DNA from: Enoplolaimus lenunculus
Lineage: Eukaryota; Nematoda; Enoplea; Enoplida; Thoracostomopsidae
Assembly (NCBI GenBank): GCA_030248215.1
Contig: JASANG010002426.1
Coordinates: forward strand, 16,577 to 80,576
Length of the DNA stretch: 64,000 nucleotides
Direction of reading: 5' to 3'
Below the pieces are notes generated by a model, which was not told the origin of the DNA, searched no databases, and saw nothing but the letters and a program-made list of their open reading frames with translations. Made by a program: the position numbers and the translations under genes. Every line of letters starts with the position of its first letter. Position 1 is the stretch's first letter. This document shows positions 1-13,200 of the stretch, one piece after another.

Positions 1-809
1 GCATGCTCTTATATGCTTACGAGATAGCAATATTAACAAATAAATAATGAGCTACAAGTACTGACGAAGCACATTAGTTCTATTAGGCACAAAGCGAGAG
101 GTGCCGGGTGGCACCAGATACCGAATTGTTATCATGACGCGACTCTGTCACAGTCTGTAGGCACTAGGCATTTGCTGATGTTAAATTAGAAAGTAGCTTT
201 CACTCCGGTTTTGCACTTGTAATGTCTAAGATGTTACTGAATAAATGCTGATAACTTTTGGTATTTTCGTTTTAACTAGTTTGCTTGACTGGATGTTGAA
301 CTACGGATTGTAATTAATTTCTAAAATTTGAGCTCTCGTAACAGCCTCACAGTGCTTATTGATTTTAGCCGTTTAGTGCCAGTGATACGTACATCTATCA
401 AGCAATTCATACGATCGAATTTTGTCTCGGATGTATTTCGCACACAGCGTCATATCTTCGGTTATGGGCGTTGTCACTGGCTCATGCAGGTGTCGTTATT
501 AGTCTCTTGTACAATTACTTGTTTTCGTTTACTTTTTTCGTGTATGCAAGTTCTTTTTTACTTTTAGAGTGTTTCGCGTCAATGGAGAGATTAATAATTT
601 ATTTTAAAATAAATTTTATATTTTCAGAATAATTATTTGTGTAATGGCTGTCAATATGTTGTTGAGTATTTTATCCATTGTGTGTTCAGGTTGTTTTACA
701 ATGTTTTGCGTTTTTTTTGTTTTAAAATTTTGATTATTCTTGCTTGTGTATTTAAAGATTTTACTTTGCAGTTTCTTGATTTTGAAAATTATAACTACGT
801 TTTGTTTAG
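1..809. other. Intron or upstream DNA of the V-ATPase subunit a gene
   Basis: No coding exon was recognised. The stretch ends in a T-rich tract and the AG acceptor at 808-809 that opens the V-ATPase exon, so at least its right part is intron. The preceding exon, expected to end with the conserved LSLAHAQ segment, was not found and presumably lies left of the window. Open frames here are short and show no recognisable protein. Confidence 0.6.
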
Positions 810-1905
810 AATTGTCGGAAGTGTTGTGGACGATGGTTATGCATAACGCCTTTGCGTTGGCGCCTGGATATGTTGGCGCAGTCGCTATATACATTATTTT
901 CTTTTTCTTCGCTGGGTTGACCATGGCAATTTTGATCGTAATGGAAGGCTTGTCAGCGTTTTTGCACGCGCTTCGATTGCATTGGTATGTTGTTGAAATA
1001 AGTCGCATGTTTCCACGTTATAATATGTAGCCCTTATCAGGGTGCAACCGGAATTACAATTTACCGGAACCGGAATTTGAAAATTTTACCGGAACTGGAA
1101 AGTGAAAACTGCATTTCACCAAAAATTTCATTTTAATCGTATTTTTTGCTCTATTATTTGTGAAGCAACCTTAGTCGAACATAGGTGTTTTGTTTGTTGT
1201 ATTTTAGATTTTCATTGTCGACTGAAGTGAAATCCACCATCAATGGCTTATATTCGGAGTACAAGTGGCTTTCAAAAGAGATTCTTAAAAATTAGCAAAG
1301 TTAAGAAAACGGCCAAATTATAACACCGGAATTTTTAAATCCGGTAATAATTTACCGGGACCGGAACCGGAAGGTGAAAAAATGCGGAACCGGAATTCCG
1401 GTTGCACCCTGGCCCTTATCGCTAACCAGCGAAAGTTTGCGCATTAAACATGGGCAACAATCGCATTTTACTTAACGAGAAAAGCGGTTACTAAGAGTGT
1501 GACACTGACAAGACGGCCCTTCTGTGGGTCGAACGGTTTGTATCATACCAATGTGTGTCGAACCTTTTGAATAGGTTTTAATGAGAAAGCCTAAAACGAA
1601 ACGACGGGGCTAAGATTTTCCATTTTTATCACAATATACCTAAGGTCATCCCTTTCGAAATCTACTGGATTTGTCAGTTAAGAACTTAATTTGCTGCAAA
1701 TTATTGAAAAGGACTACATACGTAGAATGACAGCAGTACAGCCCAGAAATTATTTGTATAATTGATTTTTAATTTGTGCATAGAAAATTGTTTTAGGGTT
1801 GAATTTAACAGCAAGTTCTACAAAGGCGAGGGATACGCATTTGTTCCGTTTTGTTTTGCAAATATTCTTGTAGAAGCTGAAAATGCAACTGAAGCCGCGA
1901 CTTAG
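810..1905 (+). CDS. ATP6V0A: V-type proton ATPase subunit a, C-terminal part (last two exons)
   Basis: Membrane subunit a of the V0 sector forms the proton half-channels of the vacuolar ATPase. Two exons are visible: 810-984 and 1797-1905. The first opens after AG at 808-809 with split codon (C)AA and reads [20 protein letters not shown], then a hydrophobic helix rich in I and F, then the family hallmark [16 protein letters not shown]. The Trp codon is split at the GTATGT donor (985). The second exon completes it and reads [18 protein letters not shown], ending in a short acidic tail and TAG at 1903-1905. This matches the invariant C-terminus of animal subunit a. The essential channel arginine lies in earlier exons outside the window. 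The intron holds a hAT-type element. A possible AATAAA is at 2388-2393. The isoform cannot be assigned. Confidence 0.95.
1038..1411. mobile_element. hAT-type non-autonomous element with 8 bp target duplication
   Basis: Lies in the last V-ATPase intron. The ends are inverted: CAGGGTGCAACCGGAA at the left and TTCCGGTTGCACCCTG at the right. The flanking 8 bases GCCCTTAT are repeated exactly on both sides (1030-1037 and 1412-1419), the target-site length of hAT transposons. The inside repeats ACCGGAA-type words and has no transposase frame. It is the best-preserved member of a family with many copies in this window. Confidence 0.85.
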
Positions 1906-2573
1906 CAAATTATGGTGTTGAGTCTGCACGAATTATAACTTAAACAAACGATGTTCATTTACGAAATCGATATAATGTTAATATATTAAGACTTAAACGT
2001 ATCTTTTATTACTTATAATATTTGCCATTCTATATTACGATGTATGCTTTGCAGTATCGCTAAACGTATTGTAACTTTTATTACATCAGAACCGGTGCAA
2101 AGTCTCAATTTTCATATTTGCTGGCTGTTTTCGGACTTTTGTTGTGTTTTGTAGTCGTTTGTCGTATTTATTTAACTGTTCCGAGCATTGAGCATGCAGT
2201 TTGCCCGTTCGTGCAGTATCCAGCTTTTATAATCAAGCTGTGATATTAAGCGGCTTCCATCAGAGAGTCTGTGGTTCAAATCCTCATTTAATTGAATGTG
2301 ACGCACAATACCCAGCACGTTTAATTTCATTTGCATATCTCATAATACCGTTCCATTTTTATATTTTAATACTTTTTCTGGCTTTACAATAAAAGTTATT
2401 GCCTTCTTTTCCAGTAAAAATGCATGATTTAGATATTGGTTATTATGAGCGACTATAATTCACGAGCTTAGGTATACTAAATTGCCGCCTAACATCAGAT
2501 GTGAATATGCCGGTTAGATTTTTCCTGGTAGAATTAACCGATGCTCAGTATTCTAGTAAAAATAAGCCATGTG

Positions 2574-2725
2574 CAGGGTACAACTAACCAGAGGTTTGGC
2601 TTATTGGAGTTATTTGCTAAAATTAACAAACTTAATATTTTATCTACCTAATTTCACCTCATCTCTGGTCCAGCAAATTTTGTAAACCTCCGGCTCCAGT
2701 ATTTTTCATCTCCGGTAGCACCCTG
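2574..2725. mobile_element. Decayed hAT-type element
   Basis: Starts CAGGGTACAAC and ends GGTAGCACCCTG, degenerate versions of the hAT-type termini at 1038-1411. The flanking 8-mers do not match, so this is an old or internally rearranged copy. A similar end (CCGTTTGCACGCTGG) follows at about 2785-2799. Confidence 0.5.
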
Positions 2726-3799
2726 ACAGTAATGTTCCTTGCTTTTAGTCTCTGGGAAATTTGTTGGCTTCCAGGTCTGGTATTTTTCATTTCCGTTTGC
2801 ACGCTGGCCATAGGTATTTTCTACTGATCATCCGGGGGTTTTAATTTTCTCTGAGATCGACTTTAATTTTTCTTGTAAATATATATAAATCTTGGCTTAT
2901 TGTTTTAGGGGTTTGATATTCGCTTGAGAACGGTGGTTACATTAATTATCACTCTAGCATTGCTGAGTATAAAAACTTGCATTCTGCAATCTGGTCGAAT
3001 AAACGAAATTCTGTAGAGTTTGGCTCTGTTCATCAATTTTAAGGTGTTCCTGATGCGTTTTTAATTGCATTTTACGGAAATATGTTTTCGAATTAATACA
3101 CATGGCCAATATCTTTTTCCAGAATAACCTGCTTGCCGTTTTAGTTGTAATTAGGCCTGACTTGAATGCTGGAAACTGGATATATTTATAGACTGAATAG
3201 TAACAGTAGGCGAGTTTTTATACCCAGGATATACACCTTCGGTATATTTCCTTTGCCAGATTATAGTTTTGAAGGTGCTTCCCTTCAATAAATTTGTTGC
3301 AGTCTTGTGACAGTTTTTCTGTAGGTATTATCTATGTTGAATTTAAGTGCAGCATGTCTACGTTTTGTGTTTATACATGGTTAACGCATAGTTACAATTG
3401 GCAGCGTATGTTGTACTGCGGGTCGCAACACAGTTTAAAAAATTCAGTATCATTTCTCGCGTTTTAGTAAAACTTTGGACTGTGATTTCTTAGTCAGCGT
3501 TTCGCTGTTATACATTTCAAAATCTGTTGAAGTTTGAAACGTTTGCAATGAAAACAAAATTAAGGCCGCAACCATGCGGCGCGAGAAGGAGAAGGTCGTC
3601 ATCGTTGTCCTTTTTGCCAGAAAAAATTATTTACAATATTTAAAGAATTATATATAATTCTATGATAAGAAAACTTTTCTTTCCCCTTCTATAAAGATTC
3701 CTGCTGCCTGCTGACAATTCTTAATTGCGGGCTTATTGTTCATATAGTTTGCTTTGAGACAATGGAAAAAGGAAAAATAATTGCAAATTCTGATTTTTA

Positions 3800-4004
3800 A
3801 CCCTTTATCACATGAATATTTTCTATTTCCCCTGAGACATACTTTTATGCTAGGATTCGAACCCTAGTGACTGGAGTGGGAGGCGTATACCATCACCACT
3901 CAGCTATAGGAGGTTGACGCTTGAGCCCTAGGGGGCTCTCACGTGTTGTGGTGATTTAGTACTATGTATACGTGTTATAATTGTTAAACACTGTGCGATA
4001 TATA
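3800..4004 (-). repeat. tRNA-derived SINE, copy 1 of 3
   Basis: Read on the minus strand this has a tRNA-like A box (TAGCTGAGTGG) and a B box (GGTTCGAATCC), preceded by a GAGAGCCCCCTAGGGCTC hairpin. The same 200 bp unit recurs at 44810-45011 and 54045-54233. The T-stem does not pair properly, so it is not a functional tRNA gene. Confidence 0.75.
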
Positions 4005-4295
4005 TTATTTAACGTATATACACTGCGCTGAGTTGCCTATAGGCAACTCAATGTGAGAAGGGGTTAATATTGAACATAAAAATAACAGAAATTTCGTTAT
4101 TTCTACAAATGGAAACGGAAACGGACTCCGATTTTTACCGTAAACGGATATCCGGTTACACCCTGGTTATTTACATAAAAGTTGACTGTTTAAAACAAAG
4201 TTACAGATCTTCCGTTTTAGACCAGGATTTGTAGCGTGCTTGCCTTGCATAACAATGATTTATATAACATAACAGCAACTTGATAACATGCCGTG

Positions 4296-7200
4296 ATGTT
4301 TCAAAATTTGCCTTACAAATTTGTGATATGGTGCATTTTGGTATTTAACGCCATGCTTGGAGCAACCAAAAATCACCTTCATGACTATACGGATCGTGAA
4401 CATGGTAAAGAAAATAGTGTCTTAGATATAATGCATTATTAATGGTCAATGTTACTTTCAGAGGAAACAATACCCTAACAAAGTTTCAAAACCGAACAGC
4501 AAGCTTAAGCCGATAAAAAAATTAGTCTAAGGCCTAAATATAGTTTATTGCACACCCATCAAAAAAGAGACGCACGCAAAATTAAAACGACTCCAAGTAG
4601 TAACCGTGATCCTTGACATGCTGCAAGGGTAAACTGGCTATTTGTATGATTGGTTTATGTAACTATTTTGCCATTGTCAGTCGGGTCGGTTTATATCAAA
4701 ACGCCAGTACCATCGTTTAGTAATAGTCCAGCCCTGGCATGTTTGGTTAGCCGAAATATCCACTACTAATATTAGAAACCGCGATAGTTGTTCAACAAAT
4801 TGAAATTGGAAATTCAAGGATTGGTTAACGTAAATTGTAAAACAATTTGTACAAAGTTCATATGTACAACGGAAAATTTTTTAGGAACTCATACTTAACA
4901 GCAAGTCAGAAGATTCGTTAAATTTTTGTTTACAGGTTCACTGATATGCAGGCGATGTGGTCACGACGTGATGCCTGGAAACCTTGTGATTCCTAAGCTC
5001 AGAACTCCACAAGCAATTGGAAAGCGAAACATAACTATACTGAATGTTAAAAATGTGCTCGTTCAAGTATTCGAGAATCCAGCAGGTATGCAATCTTTTG
5101 TAAGTTATGAATGCAAGGTTCACATCCTCGTGGCGTAGTGCGTCTATTTACTTCAGCTTCCTTCTGAATAGACTACTGATAATTCAAACTGCAATATGAA
5201 TCTGTTATCCGCGTTTGAAACTACAACTTTTAAGAATTGTTTCACAAGTTTTTGTCGTCTGAAGAAAATGAAAAAATTTTCATTAACCGGTTTGTTTCCA
5301 AAGAATATTTTCAATTTCATCTATTGTTTAGTTTCAAGCTATAGGATTCGGACCGTAGTCTTTCAGGTTGGCGATGTTTCCGTTTACTATGACCAATAAC
5401 TTTTACAGGAAGTTGACGCTCTCACTTCTTGTAGAGACCATGTACTGTTTATACGCGTCAAATTCAATGAACACAACCAGCAATTTATTTGGAAATACAT
5501 CAAATCACAGAAAAGCATTGTATAGCAAACCAATGCACTGGTATGCAACATGATGCAAAATGCTATATGATAGCACTGGTATGCAATATGATAGCACTGG
5601 CATGCAATATGATGCACATGCAAAGCCCCATATATAGAACAGGGCCGGACCGTATTCCTGCGAGGCTGTAATACAGTGAGTTTAAGCTCTAGACTAACTG
5701 TCGCTTAGGCTTTGGCTTAGGTTTAGGAATATGCTTATGCTACTGTTCCGGCCCTGTTCTATAAATGGACCCAAATTGCAATATGATAAAAAATCGATCC
5801 GTAAAATTTAAATTTCCGTTCAGATCCATGTATCATATCTCGAAATGCGACGTTAATCTTGAGAAAACTTCATCTTTTCAATCGGAATATTCAAAATCTG
5901 TCATCAACTACCTTGCGTGTATGACTTAGTTGTAGATATCAAAAAATTCATTATAACTCCGCTCCCGATCAATACGACAACATTTCACTGATATATTTTC
6001 CAGGGTATTTCTGGGAATTCAAAATGTATCTATATAAATTCAGAACGTTGGATTCTTTGAATTCCAACCTTAATCAGTTGAAATTCCGACATCATATGCG
6101 TTGAAATAGATAGCAACTTTATAATCAGCCTCCGCGCACACATGTCACAATAATATACGCTGTAGTGACTCGAATAAAAGCGCGTGGCAACAGAAGTCCG
6201 GGGTTGCCATTTTGAGCCTGAATCAATAGGAGTCTATGTCGCTAATTACAGTCCCTAAATGGATAGTCCTAAATCACAAATTAGTCCATAAACACCGGCT
6301 ACCATACATAAATTGGTTAAATGCTTCCGGAACCAAGCTACTATAGCGATCCGAATAAGAGAGGGTAATAAGAGGGGTCCCCATTTCGAGTCCCAATCAA
6401 TACGAGTCCTTATCTTTAATAAGAGTTCGTAAGCGGATAGAGTCCCTAAACCCTAATTAGGGCCCATAAACGTCAATTATCCCTAATTGTAGTGCATAAA
6501 TGACTCTAGGATCTAATAATGTTAAGTTCCAATCTTTAAAGCATACCCAAATTTTGAACAGTGCGAGAGCAGACAGGGGTGGGGGGCTTATCTCGAACTC
6601 ACGAACGAAGCGAGCGGGACGCCAGACGTATTTTAAAACTTCGGCGGTTTTTGTTTTAACCAGTAAGGGTGCAGGCTTCGGTAGGGGTGGGCCTTCTCCT
6701 CAAATGGGAGGTATGGTGGTGGCTGCTCCGGGCCTAGTTCCGAAAGTTCATTCCTAAGTATGACCTAGCATTATCGCTCAAAGTTTTGATACTAGACAAA
6801 TAAACGTTTAATTCAACGGATAGTTGCAATACCGGATAAGTAGTGAACTCAAACCATAGAAAATCAAGTCTTAAAAATATATTAATAAAGTATTGAGCTT
6901 AAACCATATAAAATAGCTGTCAAAAAATAGCAATCCGAAGCCGTATAACGAGAGGAGTACCCGATGGAGAGGCGAAATACATATCAGCCTCCCCTTTCTT
7001 ATTCGGGTGTTTGTAGAATAGAACTATTACCAGTAAGACCATATGTACTCATATGAGAATACCTACATTTTCGAGCAACGAAACGCCAAAGTTTCAAGAA
7101 AACTATATGTTATAGCGCACAATCAGGGGCACAGACATGATTTTATTTTGGATGGTTATATATCGTAAACGTTACCGAGTAGGTTATTCTGAAGCTTGTA

Positions 7201-10200
7201 AAAGTGTCTTTCCCCGTACCTCTTGAAATTTTGGAAACAAGTATATATCCCTATTCCCTCCTTGTATGCGCCCCTGATGTAAGTTTTTTATATTAAAATG
7301 GATATATAGCACTCATCAAGTTTGGTCTGTAGCGATATCTGCATAATATTAAAATATGTATAAGTACAATAGTTACACAACTTGTACAACAAAACCACAG
7401 CAATAAAAATTGTGATAGCACCGTTCGCAATAGTATCACAATTTTCAGGTGCTAATATTGGAATACTACTCGAAAATAAACCAAGATCCCAAAATAGTAT
7501 TCCGCAATCCAAATAAATTTTGAGTTCAGTTGAATATAACAGTTCAATTTTTGCTCGGAATATATATGTTGTTTATAAATGGATTGTTTACGAAATGCCA
7601 ATATTAATAAGCTGTCTTTATCTTACAGTATCACAAGCAAACCAAAATTAATTTGACAGAATTTTTTATTTGCAAGCAAACTCGACTCGAGTTACTATAT
7701 AGAACACAATTTACGCTAAAGCTGCATGGTTGGTCGTTATTTAATTGTTCCACTTACAGAGGCTGATCCAAAAATTTCTGACGGGGGGGCGGGCTGGCAA
7801 GTGTTATGAAACGCAGTATCATTTTATCACCAAAAAATTTTCTGACGGAGAAAAATTGTAAGGTAGAGAGACTTTACCATTTTATCACAAGCAGTTCTGC
7901 GGGAAAAATTGTAAAAAAAATTGTAAGGTAGGAACTTACCATTTTATCACACAAAAATTCTGCGGGAAATATTATTTTCGCAAAAAGTTTTAAGAGAGAA
8001 AAAATTGTAAGGTAGGAAGGACCTTACCATTTTAACACAAAAAACTTCGGATGGGGGGCGTACACCCCCCCCCGCCGGATCCGCTAGTGTCCACTTTGTT
8101 TTTGGTTGTAATTTGAAAAAATTGAAAATAATACTTAATCGAGTGAAGCTTGACTTAGAAAGAAACGATACCGTGTTCAACTGAAACATTGATACTCAAA
8201 AATCAGATATGTAGATAAAATTTAAAAAAGCTCTTACAAAGGTGCGTATCTGGTTCGTTTTGGCACCGCTTGAATACTAGCGTAATTAGTAGGATGACAG
8301 TTTATAGCTGCTACTGGGGGTGCGCTAGGAACCCCAATATGCGGCATCTTATACTGGTTTGTGTTGCCGCTCCACGGGGGAGTTACAACATCCAGGTGTT
8401 CATTGTCATACTTGGTTCGTCTTGGTTTCGTTTCGATACTCGTGTATTTAACGGGATGATGGTGTTCAGCTGCTACTGGAGGTGCGCTAGCAACCGCAAT
8501 ATATGGCATTCTATACTGAGGCGCGTTACCGCTCTGAGAGGGTGTTACAACATCCAGCTGTCCATTGTCATAACTATGACTCCCGTATAAATCATCATTA
8601 CTATGATCTGCTCGTCCTGCATTACGTGTTCGGTTACGACCGGCCCCTGATTTATCTTTATTTGTGCGATTTTTCGATGCTTTTTGTTTCGCAATCGCTG
8701 TATAATCATTTTTATGCCGATAAATGTGACCGTCGCGTCTGTTGCCTGCTTCATCACCGCGGACGTCATAGTATTTTTCGTTCATTCGATGAAAATATTT
8801 CGCCAATGCAGTTGCGAATATGATCAAGGGCAGTAGCCAAACGGCGCACCAACCAAACGAAGCCCATATCCCGTGCGCAGGGTACAGAGCATCAGCACAA
8901 ACCAGTGTCCCAGTATTCGCGTACACTTGATAGATCGGGTAACACCGTCCGACTTCTCCGGTTAGTCGTCGTACCACCATGTGACCATACTCCAACAACG
9001 AGCTGCGCAACTCGTCTAGCTCAGAGTATCCTGAACTTACAGCATTGTCCAGAGCGGCTTGTTGAGCAGTTATGTTACTTGCATTCGCTAACGCGCGTTG
9101 AGACGTCGCAACAATTTCACTCATATTCGCTGCAAGCGTCACAAGTGCGCTTAGCATTCTATGTCTATCGTTTTGCAGCCAGCCATTTAAAGAGCGTAAT
9201 TCTTGCGCTGCAGTTGATCTATTATCGTGTCCTGCAACTGATCGCAATATTTCCTCCGTTACCACAGGTCCATTGTACAGAATCGCGTTATAGCTGTCTA
9301 TAGAGTTCAGTAGACTTTTTAGTGGATCAATAACATTTCTCGTAAACTGGTTTTGCATTTCTTTCGATAACTGAAATAAATCGCCAGTGTTGAACATTGA
9401 CAAATTGACATCGGCAAGCGACAAACCGTCCAACTGATCAAGTACATAGTCTGCGCTTAAAACCTGACTCAAATTAAACGCCTCGTACAACGACATGTTA
9501 CGTTCACACGCGGCCAAACTACGATAAGTTGAAAATCGTAATTTACTTCCGTTTATAACCGGCCAATCGCTGTTGAAAAATTCATCGCGCGCTTGCCGAT
9601 CGAGCCAATCAAATCCAGTCTGAGCGTGAGTGTTTTCAAATCCCGGCGGACTATCAGAGCTCATCCCGTTAACATTTATCGACGCCGGAACCGGATACCA
9701 AAGCTGACGGCACACGTAAACTTCACCACCATACGCTGGCAAAAATACGACAATCGAAATGACAAGAAGGAACGAGAAAAACACGAACGACAATATCACT
9801 GAAGCGATCAAGCAATGACCTCCGCAATTCGAACATGGCGTTCTTTTGTACGGACGGGGGTCTTCACGGCGGTCGCCGCAAAGGCCGGCAATCAGTCCAG
9901 CGGTAGCGCAGAGGACAACCAGAAATACGGGAACCATCACCAACGACGAAACTTTCGGAACCCAACTATACTTTGATGCGTTATCTTCACGAACACGTAC
10001 CGTCATACGACTATTGCGTACTGCGTTGCCGCTCCTGTCAGGGTCCATATCATAATTGTTTGTATCCGAATTTGGTGTCTGGTATACGATCCCTTGCGAC
10101 CAGGTAGATGTTGATGCAAACGGATAGTGGTCGTTAAAGTTATTTGAAACATCTTGAATCGCAGATAAAATGTCGTTTAGCGGTTTTAAAATTTGTGTTG

Positions 10201-13200
10201 TAACAGTTGCATTTATTTGGCGCTCAATTGCGGCTACATGCGATTTGACTGGTGCAATAGTTGCGTCAACTTTTTCTGCTGACCGCTGGATCGCATCGTA
10301 GACAAACGTGAGTTGGAGATCGATTTCAAGTGTGTGGTTGTTCAGCACCTGGAAATTTATGAAATTCAGGCACATATTCTCAACTGTGCACTGCACCTAT
10401 CGTCACTTGGTGAAGTGAAACAGATTTTGTAAACTGTTAAGTTTATTAACTTATAAAATTTCATGCACTTTCCGCGATTACTTGAGCCAAGTTACAGTTC
10501 TCTATCATTTTTTAGCAGTTTGTATATAGTATATACCTTACTTGGTTTGTTTTAGTACATATTGTTAGGTGAACTGGCGATTTGTGTTACTTATAACCAT
10601 TTAGTTACTTATAACCATTTATACACTATTCAAAACATACACAGGTTTCAGACGTGTCTACAATAATGATTGAAAAACTTAAAACTAAGTACTTCCAAAC
10701 AACCCTTGAAGATCATCAAACCAATCTAGACACATGTAAGGGGCCTTTGTCCGTCACAGTGCGACATTGTCCGTCACTGGTGTACGGCGATTCGCGTGCG
10801 ATAATTCAAGATGATGTTGGGGCCGACTAATATTAAAATTTTTACAAATAATTTTGGCTAATGGCGAAAAAATTTAATACAAACAATCCAGAAACAATTC
10901 TAACTCAACAACAAATCCAAAAAGTATTGTATATAGCACCCGCCTAATAATATGCTTAACTTACCTGCAATAATTTTTGCTGATACTGTGTCAAATTGGC
11001 AGATAGCTGTGCATTGTCATACCGCTGCAGGTCTTGCGTAATCTTTTGTTGTTCAGAGGTGTTCAACGAAACTCGTGCTATAATGTTGATTTTGATGCTT
11101 TCTAGCTCGCCGTACGCCGCTGACAAAATTCGATTAGTTTCCTGTATGCCTTCAGTTATCGTTGCGTTCAGCTTCCGTCGTATACGTTCAAAATCTGTCA
11201 GTCCAGTAGCATCTTCAATACGTTTGGAAATTTGTTCCGGCAACTCGTCGAGGGACCGTGTCAAATTTGACAAGGTCCTTGTGACTTGTGTTTCAGTCAA
11301 ACATTCAATTTCACTTCGAACACTTGCAACATAAGTGTGCATTGCGCTGAGTTGCGACTGAACATCGTTAGACAAATCAAGACTATAATAATTGTACGCT
11401 GATGTTGCAGTGAACGCAAAAAATACAATGCCACCCGCTAGCGCAACGCAACATAGGACAACACCTGCGACAAGCGAATAACAACACGCGCGAGAGCTAT
11501 TTTTCTGATACCGTCGACCTCCACAACGTCCACAACAGCATCGGCAACTACAATAGCACAAACCAATTAATGGAATTGCTACTACAAACACAATGCCACT
11601 TATCAATGCAATACTAAGCCCAATTTGTTCCGACATTACTTGTTTTGTTAGTTTCCATGGGTCAGGAGGATTATCTGCTTTGCTTATTCGATCACGTTTG
11701 TGTTCTCTAACTTCCCTTATTCCGTTAACTTCAGTTTCTCTCACTGTTCTCATTGCTCTAGCTTCACCAATAGACCCTCTAGTCTGACGCTTAAACCGTC
11801 GGTCACCTTGCATCTCAACTGTTCGTTCATAACTCGGCAATCTGCTCCTATCATCCTCGATCTCCAAAATCCTGTCAGAAGCCCTCCATTCGCCAACTTG
11901 ATCATCATAAACATAATAATCGAGCAGCTGTTGAATAACATCATAAGGCACTGTATCATGAGCAGAAATTGCCGCCATTAGGGCCCGACATACGTCGTAA
12001 ACACTACTCAAAGCGGCATCATATGACCCATTGGCTACTCGAAGCCATGCTGGAGACGACTGTTGCGCTAGGCACGTTTGGTTAAAATCGTTTTGTGCAG
12101 CCCTGAGTATATTATTCAACTGACGGAACAGGTGCAGTGCACGATTGCCCCCATTATTTCTGTTTGTCAAATAAATTCTATTTCGACCATTTACGTCATC
12201 ACCAACTCGTTCTGACTCGTGATCATAATTTAAATTGAGATCAAAATAATCGCCTCTATCCGTTGGGTTATACTCAAATTCACGGCGCTGAGCGTTGACA
12301 TACAACCCGTTTACAAGTATGGCAGTGAGAGCGAACAGTGTACGCAGTGGTAATATCATTGCAAATTGCGGCGAATTACGAATTAAACCAAAAACTATTA
12401 AGTTTTAGATTCTGTTTAAGTCGAACTCAATGAGCGAATCGAAAAAAAAGTTGCCGAAAGAATGTCGGATTAAACTTGAAAGATGCAGGAGCACCAAAGG
12501 CAAACACCAGATTTGATATTACGCCGAACTATTTATTGCGTTTCGATGTGATATGTGTATATTTGACGTTTTTAATCGAGAATAACCTAAAGAAAAAGCA
12601 TACACAAATATAATTACCACATAAAAAATGACACTTGATCAAGTAAAAATGGAGCATTGATGCTACTTATATATTTCAGACAAAAAATCATGATTAAATG
12701 CTGAATACCAGGGTTCCAACGGAATTCCGATTCCGGCTAAAATTCCGAAAAAATTGGGTTCCGATTCCGATTGGCTTCTATTCCAATGCCGGAATTCCGA
12801 TTTTTCAGTTATGGGTTTTTAAGCAGATTGAAATTAAATTTTGCCTATTTGTTCGTTTGTTTGCAAATCTGTTTCTTTTTGTTAGTAAGTATTCTCAGTA
12901 GCAGAGTAAGTTATTTCGCTGATTGTCAAAATGTGACTGCAATTGAAAACTTTAAGTTCTACCTTTAAACGAACAACAAAATCTAAACTTAAAATTCTAA
13001 TTCTAGCGGCAAGCAGTGATGTTAGCCTCAGTAGTTCTCAAATATAGCTCGGTATTTGGTTCAACAGTATCCTTACTGTAGTAAAACGTCGCTCCATTGA
13101 ATTGGTTAATTTTCAAAAATCTAGGCCTTGTTATTTATGATTTCATAAGACTTCATACGTATTCAAAGTTTTGAAATGCTCAAAATGGTTAACTGCATTT

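Larger units (their letters stand above)
1906..4295. other. Intergenic region between V-ATPase and the CULT gene
   Basis: No gene recognised. It contains the V-ATPase 3' flank, a tRNA-like B-box match GGTTCAAATCC at 2273-2283 (probably a decayed SINE), a degenerate CAGGG...CCCTG element at 2574-2725, a SINE at about 3800-4004, and the right end of another hAT-type copy (TCCGGTTACACCCTGG) at about 4150-4166. The rest is AT-rich sequence without visible structure. Confidence 0.6.

Noticed and set aside
616-1008. 130-codon open frame on the minus strand
   Set aside because: It is the antisense of the V-ATPase exon and intron; the plus strand carries the conserved protein and splice sites.
8270-9303. 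Several open frames of 100-130 codons on the plus strand
   Set aside because: They are shadows of the prominin exon on the other strand, with no motifs of their own.
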